Positions 15,834 to 26,871 of a stretch of 64,000 nucleotides of DNA are shown here, in pieces (position 1 is the stretch's first letter; every line of letters begins with the position of its first letter). The DNA lies in assembly GCA_903828455.1 (NCBI GenBank), contig CAIKMJ010000027.1, positions 124,001 to 188,000 of the forward strand. Reading direction: 5' to 3'. The translations under genes were made by a program, and so were the position numbers. Below the pieces are notes generated by a model. It was not told the DNA's origin. It was given only the letters and a program-made list of their open reading frames with translations, and did not search any database. Origin of the DNA: an uncultured Acidobacteriia bacterium. Its GTDB lineage: Bacteria > Acidobacteriota > Terriglobia > Bryobacterales > Bryobacteraceae.

Positions 15834-17945
15834 ATGAAAGTACACACATTCGAGATTGATCTCGATGGACGCAAAATCTCCATCGAGACGGGTAAGATAG
15901 CCAAGCAGGCGGGCGGTTCGGTAGTTGTCCGCTGCGGCGACTCGGTCGTCCTCGTCACGGCCACCACGGCTGCCAAGCCCAAACCCAACCAGAGTTTTTT
16001 CCCCCTCACTTGCGATTACCGCGAGTACACGTATGCAGCCGGCAAGATCCCCGGCGGCTACATCAAGCGTGAAGGGCGCCAGTCCGAAAAGGAAACCCTC
16101 ACCAGCCGAATGATGGACCGGCCCATGCGGCCGTTGTTCCCCGAAGGCTACCTGAACGAAACCCAGATCATCGCGATGGTGCTTTCGGCCGATCCGGAGC
16201 AGGACCCGAGCACGCTCGCTCTGGTCGGCGCCGGCGCCGCGCTCGCCATTTCCGACATCCCGTTCCACCACCTGGTGAGCGCGGTGCGAGTCGGCATGGT
16301 GGATGGCAAGTACGTTGCGAACCCCAGCTACAGCGATACCCGCGCTTCCAAACTGAACATTCTGGTTGCGGCCACCGAAGCCGGCATCGTCATGGTGGAG
16401 GCCGGCGCGCAGCAGGCTTCCGAAGAAGAAGTGCTCGGCGCTCTGGAGTTTGGCCACAATTCCTGCAAGAAGATTATTGAGGTCGTCAAGCAGCTTGTGG
16501 CTGCCGCCGGCAAGACCAAGCGCGAGTTCACGCCGCACGTCATCAACGAGACGCTGGCCGCGGAGATCGACAAGAAGTTCCGCGCCGAACTGACCGATGC
16601 GCTCGATACCAAGAAGTACGAGAAGCTGGAAAGCTACGCCCGCGTCGATGCCCTGCATGCCCGTTGCGAAGAAGAAGCGGCGGAGGATCAGAAGGCCGAA
16701 GCCGGTAAGCTGTTCGATGCGCTGAAGGAAAAGATCTTCCGCGATCAGATGCTCGATGCCCGCCGCCGCCCCGATGGCCGTGGTTTCGAAGAAATTCGTC
16801 CGATCTGGAGCGAAGTCGGCGCTCTGCCGCGCACGCACGGTTCGGCGATCTTCACCCGCGGCGAGACGCAGGCGCTGGTCACCGTGACGCTCGGCACCAA
16901 GGACGATGAGCAGCGGATCGAGATGCTGGAACCGGGCAGCGAAACGTTCAAGCGCTTCATGCTGCACTACAACTTCCCGCCGTTCAGCGTTGGTGAAGTC
17001 GGCTTCATGCGCGGTCCCGGCCGTCGCGAAATCGGCCACGGCGCGCTCGCCGAGCGGGCCGTTCTGGCGGTGGTTCCGGATGAAACGGTGTTCCCCTACA
17101 CGCTTCGCGTGGTCAGCGACATTCTGGAATCGAACGGTTCCAGCTCGATGGCCTCCATCTGCGGCGCCAGCATGGCGCTGATGAATGCCGGTGTGCCGCT
17201 CACGGCTCCGGTGGGCGGTGTGGCGATGGGTCTGGTGAAGGAAGGCGACAAGTACGCCATCCTGACCGACATCGCGGGCGCTGAAGATCACTACGGCGAT
17301 ATGGACTTCAAGGTGGCCGGTACGCGCGAAGGCATCACCGCGCTCCAGATGGACATCAAGGTTCCCAACGTCGGCATCGCGCTGATGAAGGAAGCGCTCG
17401 ATCAGGCCAAGCGCGGCCGGTTGCACATCCTCGACAAGATGGCCGAGACCATCTCGCAGACGGCTGCCGAGATGTCGCCCTACGCACCGCGCATCTACAC
17501 CACCAAGATTCCGCAGGATAAGATCCGCGACGTCATCGGACCGGGCGGCAAGGTGATTCGCGGGATCATCGAGCAGACCGGCGTCAAGATCGACGTGGAA
17601 GACGATGGCACCATTCACGTGGCGTCGAACGATCCGATTGCGGCCAACAAAGCGCTGCAGATCATCGCCGACCTCACCGCCACCGCCGAAGTGGGCAAGA
17701 CCTACCTCGGAACCGTGGTGCGGATCGTCGACTTCGGCGCCTTCGTCGAAATCTTCCCCGGCACCGACGGCCTGCTGCACATCAGCGAAATCGCCGAAAC
17801 GCGAATCAAAGATGTGCGCGACGAACTGAAGGAAGGCGACCAGATTCTGGTCAAGGTCCTCGGTCTCGAAGGCAACAAGATTAAGCTGAGCCGCAAAGCC
17901 GTGCTGCGCGAACAGCGCGAAAAGCTGAAGGGCAAGGAAGCGTAA
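15834..17945 (+). CDS. pnp: Polyribonucleotide nucleotidyltransferase (PNPase)
   Basis: A 703-residue 3'-5' phosphorolytic RNase of the degradosome/RNA turnover machinery. It has two RNase PH domains (about 1-215 and 310-540; the second includes REIGHGALAERA and the catalytic-region DAEDHYGDMDFKVAGT). A helical linker separates them. A KH domain follows (KIRDVIGPGGKVIRGIIEQTG, about 562-583) and then an S1 domain (VGKTYLGTVVRIVDFGAFVEI). The length is normal. It is followed by a textbook intrinsic terminator. Confidence 0.97.
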   Translation: MKVHTFEIDLDGRKISIETGKIAKQAGGSVVVRCGDSVVLVTATTAAKPKPNQSFFPLTCDYREYTYAAGKIPGGYIKREGRQSEKETLTSRMMDRPMRPLFPEGYLNETQIIAMVLSADPEQDPSTLALVGAGAALAISDIPFHHLVSAVRVGMVDGKYVANPSYSDTRASKLNILVAATEAGIVMVEAGAQQASEEEVLGALEFGHNSCKKIIEVVKQLVAAAGKTKREFTPHVINETLAAEIDKKFRAELTDALDTKKYEKLESYARVDALHARCEEEAAEDQKAEAGKLFDALKEKIFRDQMLDARRRPDGRGFEEIRPIWSEVGALPRTHGSAIFTRGETQALVTVTLGTKDDEQRIEMLEPGSETFKRFMLHYNFPPFSVGEVGFMRGPGRREIGHGALAERAVLAVVPDETVFPYTLRVVSDILESNGSSSMASICGASMALMNAGVPLTAPVGGVAMGLVKEGDKYAILTDIAGAEDHYGDMDFKVAGTREGITALQMDIKVPNVGIALMKEALDQAKRGRLHILDKMAETISQTAAEMSPYAPRIYTTKIPQDKIRDVIGPGGKVIRGIIEQTGVKIDVEDDGTIHVASNDPIAANKALQIIADLTATAEVGKTYLGTVVRIVDFGAFVEIFPGTDGLLHISEIAETRIKDVRDELKEGDQILVKVLGLEGNKIKLSRKAVLREQREKLKGKEA

Positions 17946-17970
17946 TCAAAACCGCATTCAGGCAAACAAG

Positions 17971-18003
17971 AGAGGCGGGCCTTCGGGCTCGCCTCTTTTT
18001 TTT
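17971..18003 (+). terminator. Rho-independent terminator of rpsO-pnp
   Basis: A 10-bp stem GAGGCGGGCC/GGCTCGCCTC (one G-T pair) closed by a TTCG tetraloop and followed by eight T residues. Confidence 0.95.
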
Positions 18004-18009
18004 GTCACG

Positions 18010-18201
18010 TCACTCGATATGCGTGAGTCGGTTCATTGAGTCCGGCAACTGAGCAGAGCGCTCGTTGAGAGCTTCGACGCATTGCGTGAGAGCGGCGATG
18101 CGTTGGTCGGCCTGCTGGCGCTGCTCCGCCAGCTTTGCGATCTGCTCGTCGAGACTCTGCTGGATGGTGGCGAGGTTGACCAGTCGTTCGTCGAGTGTCA
18201 T
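18010..18201 (-). CDS. Small coiled-coil protein downstream of recA
   Basis: A 63-residue protein that is one continuous heptad pattern (LVNLATIQQSLDEQIAKLAEQRQQADQRIAALTQCVEAL). It is the size and style of SlyX-like small coiled coils but without their C-terminal signature, so I leave it unnamed. It lies 64 nt after the recA stop on the same strand, separated by a 14-bp repeat array. Its ATG is preceded by AAGCG from that array and has no obvious ribosome binding site. It ends 6 nt from the pnp terminator. Confidence 0.5.
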   Translation of the reverse strand: MTLDERLVNLATIQQSLDEQIAKLAEQRQQADQRIAALTQCVEALNERSAQLPDSMNRLTHIE

Positions 18202-18205
18202 CGCT

Positions 18206-18267
18206 TGCCTGTTATGGCTCGCCCGTTATCGCTTGCCCGTTATGGCTCGCCTGCTGTCTGCCCGTTA
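18206..18267 (-). repeat. 14-bp repeat array copying the recA stop codon
   Basis: On the minus strand the recA stop TAACGGGC (18267) recurs as TAACGGGC or TAACAGGC at 18242, 18228 and 18214, with exact 14-bp spacing for the last three. Each copy thus contains a TAA. Confidence 0.85.
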
Positions 18268-19284
18268 CGCTACGGCGGCGCTCTGTGCCTTCTGGCCAAT
18301 GCCCAGCGCTACCCGCAGTTCGTCTTCGAGTCGCGCGGCGGTCTCCGGATGCTCCTTCAGGAAGGCACGCGAATTGTCGCGGCCCTGCCCGATTCGCTCT
18401 CCCTTGTAGCTGAACCAGGAGCCGGATTTTTCCACCAGATTCCTTGCCACGCCGAGGTCGATGAGATCGCCTTCGCGCGATGCGCCTTCGCCGTAGAGTA
18501 TGTCGAACTCCGCTTCCCGAAACGGTGAGGCGACCTTGTTCTTCACCACCTTCACGCGCGTCCGGTTGCCGACCACCGCTTCCCCGTCTTTAATCGCCGC
18601 CGTGCGCCGCACGTCGATCCGCACCGACGAATAGAACTTGAGCGCGCGGCCGCCGGTGGTGGTTTCCGGGCTGCCGAACATCACGCCGATCTTTTCGCGA
18701 ATCTGGTTGATAAAGATCAGGCACGTGCCGGTGCGGGCCACCACGCCGGTCAGTTTGCGCAGCGCCTGCGACATCAGGCGCGCGTGCAGACCCACGTGAT
18801 TGTCCCCCATCTCGCCTTCGAGTTCGGCCTTGGGGACCAGAGCGGCCACCGAATCCACAATCACGATGTCGATGGCGCTGGTCTGTATGAGCGCCGCGGC
18901 GATTTCGAGGGCCTGTTCGCCGGTATCGGGCTGAGAAACGAGAAGGTTGTCCACGTCGACGCCGAGCTTGCGGGCGTAGCCGGGATCGAGGGCGTGTTCG
19001 GCGTCGATGAATGCAGCAACGCCGCCCTTTTTTTGCGCCTGCGCGACAACCTGGAGGGCGAGAGTGGTCTTGCCGGAAGATTCGGGGCCGAACACTTCAA
19101 TGACCCGGCCGCGCGGGAAGCCGCCGACACCGAGCGCGGCATCGACCGACAGGCAACCCGACGGGATAACCGAAACCGGCACCACGTTATCGGCGCCCAG
19201 ACGAAGCACGCTGCCCTTGCCGAACTGCTTGTCCATCGCCAGAAGGGCGAGATCGATAGCCTTGCGCTTTTCCAGTTCCGTCAT
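18265..19284 (-). CDS. recA: Recombinase A
   Basis: A 339-residue RecA, the ATP-dependent strand-exchange protein of homologous recombination and SOS co-protease. Walker [10 protein letters not shown] is at residues 66-74, followed by [19 protein letters not shown], the Walker B region [25 protein letters not shown], loop L2 and [22 protein letters not shown]. The C-terminal tail is short and alanine-rich. GGAAAGG shortly before the ATG is the likely ribosome binding site. An upstream terminator (19400-19434) isolates it from the DinB-like gene, so its promoter lies in 19285-19400; I did not recognise a LexA box there. Confidence 0.98.
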   Translation of the reverse strand: MTELEKRKAIDLALLAMDKQFGKGSVLRLGADNVVPVSVIPSGCLSVDAALGVGGFPRGRVIEVFGPESSGKTTLALQVVAQAQKKGGVAAFIDAEHALDPGYARKLGVDVDNLLVSQPDTGEQALEIAAALIQTSAIDIVIVDSVAALVPKAELEGEMGDNHVGLHARLMSQALRKLTGVVARTGTCLIFINQIREKIGVMFGSPETTTGGRALKFYSSVRIDVRRTAAIKDGEAVVGNRTRVKVVKNKVASPFREAEFDILYGEGASREGDLIDLGVARNLVEKSGSWFSYKGERIGQGRDNSRAFLKEHPETAARLEDELRVALGIGQKAQSAAVA

Positions 19285-19399
19285 AGCGAACCTTTCCGTA
19301 ACGACCGTGGCGTACTGGAAAGATGTGGTCCGGCGGGAAGAATTTCTCAGCAGAAAAGGAAAATCGCGTGGAGCCGCGCCGCATGGGTAACGCGGGGGG

Positions 19400-19434
19400 A
19401 AAAGAAAACGGCCGGAGCAGAGCGCGCCGGCCGT
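19400..19434 (-). terminator. Intrinsic terminator of the DinB-like gene
   Basis: Minus-strand stem ACGGCCGG/CCGGCCGT with an 11-nt loop, followed by TTTTCTTTT. Confidence 0.8.
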
Positions 19435-19460
19435 CGAATCAAGCTGCGATGGTTCGCCGC

Positions 19461-20003
19461 CTACGCTTGTTTCTGCATCTGCGCCATGCGCTCCTGCATC
19501 GCGCGCGTGCCGTGCGGAACAATGCCGATCATGCGCTGCAGCAGCATGACCTGTGCGCGGTGGTGCATTTCGTGCTCCTTGGCGCTCAGGATCATTTCAA
19601 AGCGGCTCTTCGTGGCGGGCGTGGCACCGGCGGGCATTTCCACCTGTTCGGCCAGGAAATCGTCGCTGAGCGTTTCCAGCCAGGAAGCGAACGACTCGCC
19701 GCGCTCTTTCAGAAACGCCAGAATTTCGTCCTTCGTGCGCGGCTTCTTTTCTTCCGCAATGATTTCACCCACCAGGGCAGGGAAGTTGAAGCCCTGCAGC
19801 GTGGTGGCGCGCTTCACCTGCTGAATCTCTTCCTGAATGCGCGATGCCATCGCGATATGCACCAGCATTTCGGCGACCGAGCGCGTGTCGGGCGTGGCGC
19901 GGAAGCTGTACTTGTCTTCGGGGATCTCCGTGGCTGCGGCGATCGTGTTACCGCGAACGGTGCGATAGCTCGCGGCAAGTTCTTTACCGGAATAATAGGT
20001 CAT
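19461..20003 (-). CDS. DinB-family (YfiT-like) putative metalloenzyme
   Basis: A 180-residue four-helix bundle protein of the DinB/YfiT family (not the DinB polymerase). The three metal-ligand histidines can be assigned as H49 (EMLVHIA) and H144/H148 ([11 protein letters not shown]). Family members include thiol-dependent S-transferases for bacillithiol, mycothiol and similar cofactors, and many are uncharacterised. TAAACT on the minus strand is placed so that transcription would start exactly at the ATG, one of the clearest leaderless candidates in the window. Confidence 0.85.
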   Translation of the reverse strand: MTYYSGKELAASYRTVRGNTIAAATEIPEDKYSFRATPDTRSVAEMLVHIAMASRIQEEIQQVKRATTLQGFNFPALVGEIIAEEKKPRTKDEILAFLKERGESFASWLETLSDDFLAEQVEMPAGATPATKSRFEMILSAKEHEMHHRAQVMLLQRMIGIVPHGTRAMQERMAQMQKQA

Positions 20004-20009
20004 GAAAAT

Positions 20010-20015
20010 AGTTTA
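20010..20015 (-). promoter_or_regulatory. Predicted -10 box of the DinB-like gene, leaderless
   Basis: TAAACT (minus strand) with its last base at 20010; +1 falls on the A of the ATG at 20003. Confidence 0.55.
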
Positions 20016-20049
20016 TCCGTGAGCCCGTGCGCGCCGCATGAAAAGATGG

Positions 20050-20958
20050 TTACCGCGCGAATCGGAACTGCCGCGCGTTTTCCCGAATTTGCCCGAGTTC
20101 CGTTTCGGTGAAACCAAACACTTGGCGGGCCAGCGCGAATTCGCCCTCCAGTGTGCAGCCGAAGATGCCGGGATCGTCCGTATTCAGCGTCAGCGGCACG
20201 CCCGCATCGAACAGCCGCCGCACCGGATGGCTCGCCAGATCCGCTACCGCGCCGGTCTTCACGTTGCTCGTGATGCAGACCTCCAGCGGGATTTGTTCGT
20301 CCCGCAGACGCCGCATCAGTTCCGGATCGTCCGCCGCGCGGATGCCGTGGCCGATCCGTTCCGCGCCGATGTCGAGCGCCGCGCGAATGGAAGCCGGCCC
20401 CGCTGTTTCGCCGGCATGCGCCGTGAGCCGAAGGCCGGCATCTTTCGCATATTGATACGCGGCCCGAAAGTCCGCCGCCGGACCCCGCACCTCATCGCCG
20501 CCGATGCCGAATGAGAGGACGCCGTCGCCCACGTATCGCGCGGCCAGTTGCGCCATCGCCAAAACATGATCGGCGCCGAGTTGGCGAATGCCGTCCAGAT
20601 TCCAGTGGATCTCCACCGGCAGGCGCGCCTGCGCGGCCTTCTGCGCCGCGCGAATGGCCCGCCAAACGGCATCGAAATCGAATCCGAGCCACTGCACCAC
20701 GCCCGCCCCGAGCGTCACTTCGGCGTAGCCGATCCCCTGGCTTGCCAGCGATTCCATCATCCGCGTGGTGATCAGCGCATAATCTTCCGGTCCGCGCAGC
20801 CGTTGCGCGATAAACTTAAAGCAGTCCAGAAAGCCGCCGAAACTGCTGAATCGCCACACTTCATCGACGAGTTCGCGGGAAAGCGACGGGTCGAGCATCC
20901 GGACCGTTGCCGGGTCAACGGTGCCTTCCAGATGGAGGTGTAATTCGTGCAGAACCAT
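20050..20958 (-). CDS. Adenosine deaminase family protein
   Basis: A 302-residue amidohydrolase that removes the amino group of adenosine or a related purine (adenosine + H2O to inosine + NH3). Zinc ligands H7 and H9 lie in [10 protein letters not shown] at the N-terminus. HAGE, RIGHG with its ligand histidine, and NTDDP complete the active site in the usual order. The frame stays open far upstream antisense to glgB, but homology starts at ATG 20958. The start codon overlaps the glgB promoter region, so the two genes are divergent with about 15 bp between starts. The last residues ([19 protein letters not shown]) match the family C-terminus. Confidence 0.88.
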   Translation of the reverse strand: MVLHELHLHLEGTVDPATVRMLDPSLSRELVDEVWRFSSFGGFLDCFKFIAQRLRGPEDYALITTRMMESLASQGIGYAEVTLGAGVVQWLGFDFDAVWRAIRAAQKAAQARLPVEIHWNLDGIRQLGADHVLAMAQLAARYVGDGVLSFGIGGDEVRGPAADFRAAYQYAKDAGLRLTAHAGETAGPASIRAALDIGAERIGHGIRAADDPELMRRLRDEQIPLEVCITSNVKTGAVADLASHPVRRLFDAGVPLTLNTDDPGIFGCTLEGEFALARQVFGFTETELGQIRENARQFRFAR

Positions 20959-20963
20959 ATAAT
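20958..20963 (+). promoter_or_regulatory. Consensus -10 box of glgB
   Basis: A perfect TATAAT, 10 nt before ATG 20974 (leader about 4 nt). It overlaps the start codon of the divergent adenosine deaminase gene, so occupancy of the two promoters should interfere. Confidence 0.6.
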
Positions 20964-20973
20964 CGAAGGTCTC

Positions 20974-23238
<2,265 letters not shown>

Positions 23239-24831
23239 GTGGGAGCGCCGCAGCCATCCCGCTACGACGCCATTCTCATCGGCGCCGGTCACAACGGCTT
23301 AGTTACCGCCGCCTATCTGGCGAGGGCGGGGAAGCGCGTGCTGGTTCTGGAACGGCGTGAACTTCCCGGCGGCTGCGCTGTTACCGAAGAAATCTGGCCA
23401 GGTTACAAGGTTTCAACCGGCGCCTATCTGGTCAGCCTGCTGCAGGAGCGCATTGTGCGCGAACTCGATCTGGCGCGTTACGGTTACAAAGTCCTGCCGA
23501 AAGACCCGGCGTTCTTTTCGCCCTATCCCGACGGACGGCACCTCTTCTTCTGGCAGGATGAAGCGAAGACGCTGGCCGAAATCGCTAAATTCTCGCGGCG
23601 CGATGCCGAGGCATTCCCGAAGTATGAAGCGTATCTGGAGCGGCTTGCCGAGGTCGTCGAATCGCTCCTGCTGGTCACGCCGCCCGAGTTACCGCCGAAA
23701 ACGATAGCGGACTTCATCGATTATGTGAAGTTACTCGGCCGCTTTCGCCACTTATCGCCGCGTGAGATCACCGGATTAGTCAAAATCTTCACCCAGAGCG
23801 CCGCCGACTTACTTGACGAATGGTTTGAATCGCCGGAAATCAAAGTTACTCTCGCGACCGACGGCGTGATTGGCGCCAACGGCGGCCCCCGGTCGGCCGG
23901 CACGGCTTACATCCTGATGCACCACTGTATGGGCGGCGTGGCCGGCAAGCGCGGACTGTGGGGCTTTGTGCAGGGCGGCATGGGGATGGTTGCGGAAGCG
24001 ATTGCGGCGTCGGCGCGCGCTCATGGTGCCGATATCCGCATGAACGCGCCGGTGAAGCGCGTACTCGTGCGCAACGGACGCGCGCGCGGCGTGGTGCTGG
24101 AGAACGGAGACGAGTATGAAGCGCCGGTCGTGGTGTCCAACTTAGATCCGAAAGCAACGTTTCTGCGGATGCTGGAGCCTGACTTACTCGAACCGGACTT
24201 CCGCCGGTCCATCGAACATTTCCGTGTGGAAGGCACATCGCTGAAAATGAATCTGGCGCTCGACGGCCTGCCCGATTTCCTCGCGCTGCCCGGCGCACCG
24301 GGCCCGCAGCACGGCGCCACGATGCACATTTGTCCTTCGATCGAATACGTGGAGCGAGCCTGGGACGATGCAAAATACGGACGGCCGTCGCAGCATCCGC
24401 TGATCGAAATGACATGCCCCACGATTTACGATGCCGCGCTGGCGCCCGCCGGCAGGCACATCATGGGCATCTTCCTGCAGTACGCGCCCTACACGCTGAA
24501 GGGCGCGACGTGGGATGAGATCCGCGAGCCGTACGGCGACCGCATCCTCGAAGTGATCTCCGAGTATGCGCCGAACATGAAGTCAATTGTTCGCGAGCGT
24601 CAGGTCCTGAGTCCCCTCGATCTGGAACGCCGCTTCGGTATCGCCGGCGGCAATATCTTCCACGGCGAAATGAGTCTGGATCAGATGTTTGTCATGCGGC
24701 CCGTGGCGGGCTTTGCGCGGTATAAGACGCCGCTGGAAGGCCTGTATTTATGCGGCTCCGGCGCGCATCCCGGCGGCGGCGTCATGGGTGCGCCGGGCTT
24801 CAACGCGGCTCGCGAAATACTGAATGGCTGA
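23239..24831 (+). CDS. FAD-dependent oxidoreductase, phytoene desaturase/PYROXD2-like
   Basis: A 530-residue flavoprotein. The dinucleotide-binding motif DAILIGAGHNGLVTAAYLARAGKRVLVLERR is at residues 10-40. The CrtI-type second motif GGCAVTEEIWPGYKVSTGAYLV follows, and the C-terminal FAD signature is LYLCGSGAHPGGGVMGAPGFNAA. This group includes carotenoid desaturases and the PYROXD2 oxidoreductases; no carotenoid genes are near, so the latter is likelier. The GTG start follows the glgB TAA with no intervening base, which implies translational coupling to glycogen branching. The link in function is not known. Confidence 0.8.
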   Translation: MGAPQPSRYDAILIGAGHNGLVTAAYLARAGKRVLVLERRELPGGCAVTEEIWPGYKVSTGAYLVSLLQERIVRELDLARYGYKVLPKDPAFFSPYPDGRHLFFWQDEAKTLAEIAKFSRRDAEAFPKYEAYLERLAEVVESLLLVTPPELPPKTIADFIDYVKLLGRFRHLSPREITGLVKIFTQSAADLLDEWFESPEIKVTLATDGVIGANGGPRSAGTAYILMHHCMGGVAGKRGLWGFVQGGMGMVAEAIAASARAHGADIRMNAPVKRVLVRNGRARGVVLENGDEYEAPVVVSNLDPKATFLRMLEPDLLEPDFRRSIEHFRVEGTSLKMNLALDGLPDFLALPGAPGPQHGATMHICPSIEYVERAWDDAKYGRPSQHPLIEMTCPTIYDAALAPAGRHIMGIFLQYAPYTLKGATWDEIREPYGDRILEVISEYAPNMKSIVRERQVLSPLDLERRFGIAGGNIFHGEMSLDQMFVMRPVAGFARYKTPLEGLYLCGSGAHPGGGVMGAPGFNAAREILNG

Positions 24832-24840
24832 CGTCGGTTG

Positions 24841-24893
24841 CCGGTCACTTTATTTCCCGGTCACTTTATTTCCCGGTCGCTTTACTTCCCGGT
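24841..24893 (-). repeat. 16-bp tandem repeat at the M61 stop codon
   Basis: Plus-strand unit CCGGTCACTTTATTTC at 24841, 24857, 24873 and (partial) 24889, exactly 16 bp apart. On the minus strand it is the peptidase end GGGAAGTAAAG copied downstream, stop codon included. Confidence 0.9.
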
Positions 24894-26783
24894 CCAGGCC
24901 TCTAACCGCTTCTTCTGCTCCGCCGATGCGTCGGGCCGGACTTCCAGTTGCCACCCGCCCGCTTCCTCGCCCAGCGTCACATTGAGCCGCATCATCTGAT
25001 CGCGGCGCGCCACCAGCAGCGTCACCTTGTCGCCCGCGTGATAGTTTTCGAGGCGCTGCGCGAATTGCTCGGCGCGCACGCGGAAATCGTCGATGGCCAC
25101 GATCTCGTCATCCACCGCCAGCCCCGCCGCGAATGCGGCCGTCGCGCGCGGCACGCGAGTGACCACCAGCCGCCCGCTATCCACTTTCGTCAGAATCCCG
25201 AGATTGGCTTTCTTTCCGCCGTTGCCGTTCGACGCCGCCGCGGCCGCCGGCCGGAAGCGCAGCCCGAACCAGTCCAGCGCCTCGTTGTAATCCAGTTCCC
25301 CCGCCGCTTCCACGTTCTGCCGGAAAAACTCCCCGAGCGGCACGCCGGCCACTTCCGCGGCCAGTTGCTTGAACGCCTCCGTGGTAAAACCACGCTCGCC
25401 GGAAAAGCGCGCGAACGCCAGCCGCATCACATCGTCGAGCGACTTCTTCCCTGCCGTCGCTTTCCGGACTCGCGCGTCCAGCAGCCAGCCCACCAGCGCG
25501 CCCTTCGTGTAATAGCTGATGGAACTGTTCGCTGAGTTTTCATCCGGCCGGTAGAACTTGATCCACGCGTCGTAGGAGGCCTCCTCCAGCGATTGTTCGA
25601 GCCGCCCCGGCGCACTCTGCACCGTGCCGATCATGCCCGAAAGCGACCACGCCGCCGGCGGCGTCTCCGACCCCACATACTCCGCCTCGCTTGCCAGTCC
25701 CGTGCGCCGCAACGCGAGCGACCCGTAGTAATCGGTGAACCCCTCGGCGATCCACAAACTGCGCGTGGGCGTTTCGTTTTCGTAGTCGAACGGCCCCAGT
25801 TCCACCGGCCGCAGCCGCTTGATGTTCCACGCGTGGAAGTATTCGTGCGATGCCAGATCGAGCCAGCTCAGATACGCGCGGCGCGTGCGCGTGGCAAAGC
25901 GGCTGGCCATCATGCAGACCGAGTTCCTGTGCTCCAGCCCGCCGCCGGTTTCCACCAGCAGATTGAGGAACACGTACCTGCCGCTGTAGGGCAGCGCCCC
26001 CCACATCTGGCGATATGCGCGAACCAGTTTCTCCACGTCGGCCGCGGCGCGCGCGCCATCGAAGACGCCCGCCTCGCCTTCATCCACCAGCAGGTGCGGG
26101 ATGCCATCGACGTCGAACCGGTGCACGGCGGGGTTGCCGAGAAGGATCGGCGAATCCACCAGCGTGTCGTAGTCGGGCGCAAGGTAGTGGTGCGCCGCGC
26201 CATCCGGCGCGTCCGGCATGGCGGTAATGCTGGACTTCCACGCCGCGGGCAGTTCCAGCCGCACATCATGTTGCAGCTTCAGCCCGCCCACCAGACTCAC
26301 GAATGTTGCCGCCCCGTTCAGCAGCGCGAATTTGTCCTCCACCCAATTCGTCCGCACCGACATTTCCCGGCAGTACAGGCGGTAAGAAAAGTGGATCTCC
26401 GCCGCGCCGCCGGTCTCCACGCGCCAGCGATTCTTCCGGCTCTTTTCGACGGCCAGCGGATGGCCCGCCGCATCGGTGGCCCGCACGCCCTCCACGTTTC
26501 GCGCGAATTCGCGAACCAGATAGGAGCCCGGCGTCCACACCGCCATGAAGAGTTCCACGGAGCTCCGGCCGCCGGCCGGCACCACGGCTTCCACCGATGC
26601 GTAATGGCTCGCCGGATCGGGAAACCGGACGGTGTAGCGGATCGATGGGGCGCTTGCGGCGGCGTTTTGAGCTTCGAGCATGGCTGGTTTGATGAGCATC
26701 GCGAGCAGCGTCAAACCAATGAAAACCCGGCACATTGCCGCCGCAGTTGGGCGAAAGGATGCAGGGTGGTGGTTTTCAACCAT
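24882..26783 (-). CDS. M61 family metallopeptidase with PDZ domain
   Basis: A 633-residue exported glycyl-aminopeptidase-type protein. A signal segment (VFIGLTLLAMLIKPAMLEAQ) follows a charged N-terminus. The central gluzincin domain has the zinc motif HEYFH in LASHEYFHAWNIKRLRP (around residue 310) and the third ligand in WIAEGFTDYYGSL. A PDZ domain near residues 525-600 (GILTKVDSGRLVVTRVPRAT, then AGLAVDDEIVAIDDFRV) probably guides substrate access. It acts in the periplasm. ATG 26783 is chosen because minus-strand TATCAT (26802-26797) gives a leader of about 7 nt; ATG 26735 and 26828 are alternatives. Confidence 0.88.
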   Translation of the reverse strand: MVENHHPASFRPTAAAMCRVFIGLTLLAMLIKPAMLEAQNAAASAPSIRYTVRFPDPASHYASVEAVVPAGGRSSVELFMAVWTPGSYLVREFARNVEGVRATDAAGHPLAVEKSRKNRWRVETGGAAEIHFSYRLYCREMSVRTNWVEDKFALLNGAATFVSLVGGLKLQHDVRLELPAAWKSSITAMPDAPDGAAHHYLAPDYDTLVDSPILLGNPAVHRFDVDGIPHLLVDEGEAGVFDGARAAADVEKLVRAYRQMWGALPYSGRYVFLNLLVETGGGLEHRNSVCMMASRFATRTRRAYLSWLDLASHEYFHAWNIKRLRPVELGPFDYENETPTRSLWIAEGFTDYYGSLALRRTGLASEAEYVGSETPPAAWSLSGMIGTVQSAPGRLEQSLEEASYDAWIKFYRPDENSANSSISYYTKGALVGWLLDARVRKATAGKKSLDDVMRLAFARFSGERGFTTEAFKQLAAEVAGVPLGEFFRQNVEAAGELDYNEALDWFGLRFRPAAAAASNGNGGKKANLGILTKVDSGRLVVTRVPRATAAFAAGLAVDDEIVAIDDFRVRAEQFAQRLENYHAGDKVTLLVARRDQMMRLNVTLGEEAGGWQLEVRPDASAEQKKRLEAWTGK

Positions 26784-26871
26784 CGCGGAAGTCTCTATGA
26801 TAGCGAGAAGTGCCACGAAATCAAGCAATTAGGATTTGGGTGCCGGATTGCACTCCAACGGCCGGAGCTGA

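Noticed and set aside
15759-17780. 673-codon minus-strand frame opposite pnp
   Set aside because: It is the shadow of pnp; no domain or start signal, and the plus strand encodes an unmistakable PNPase.
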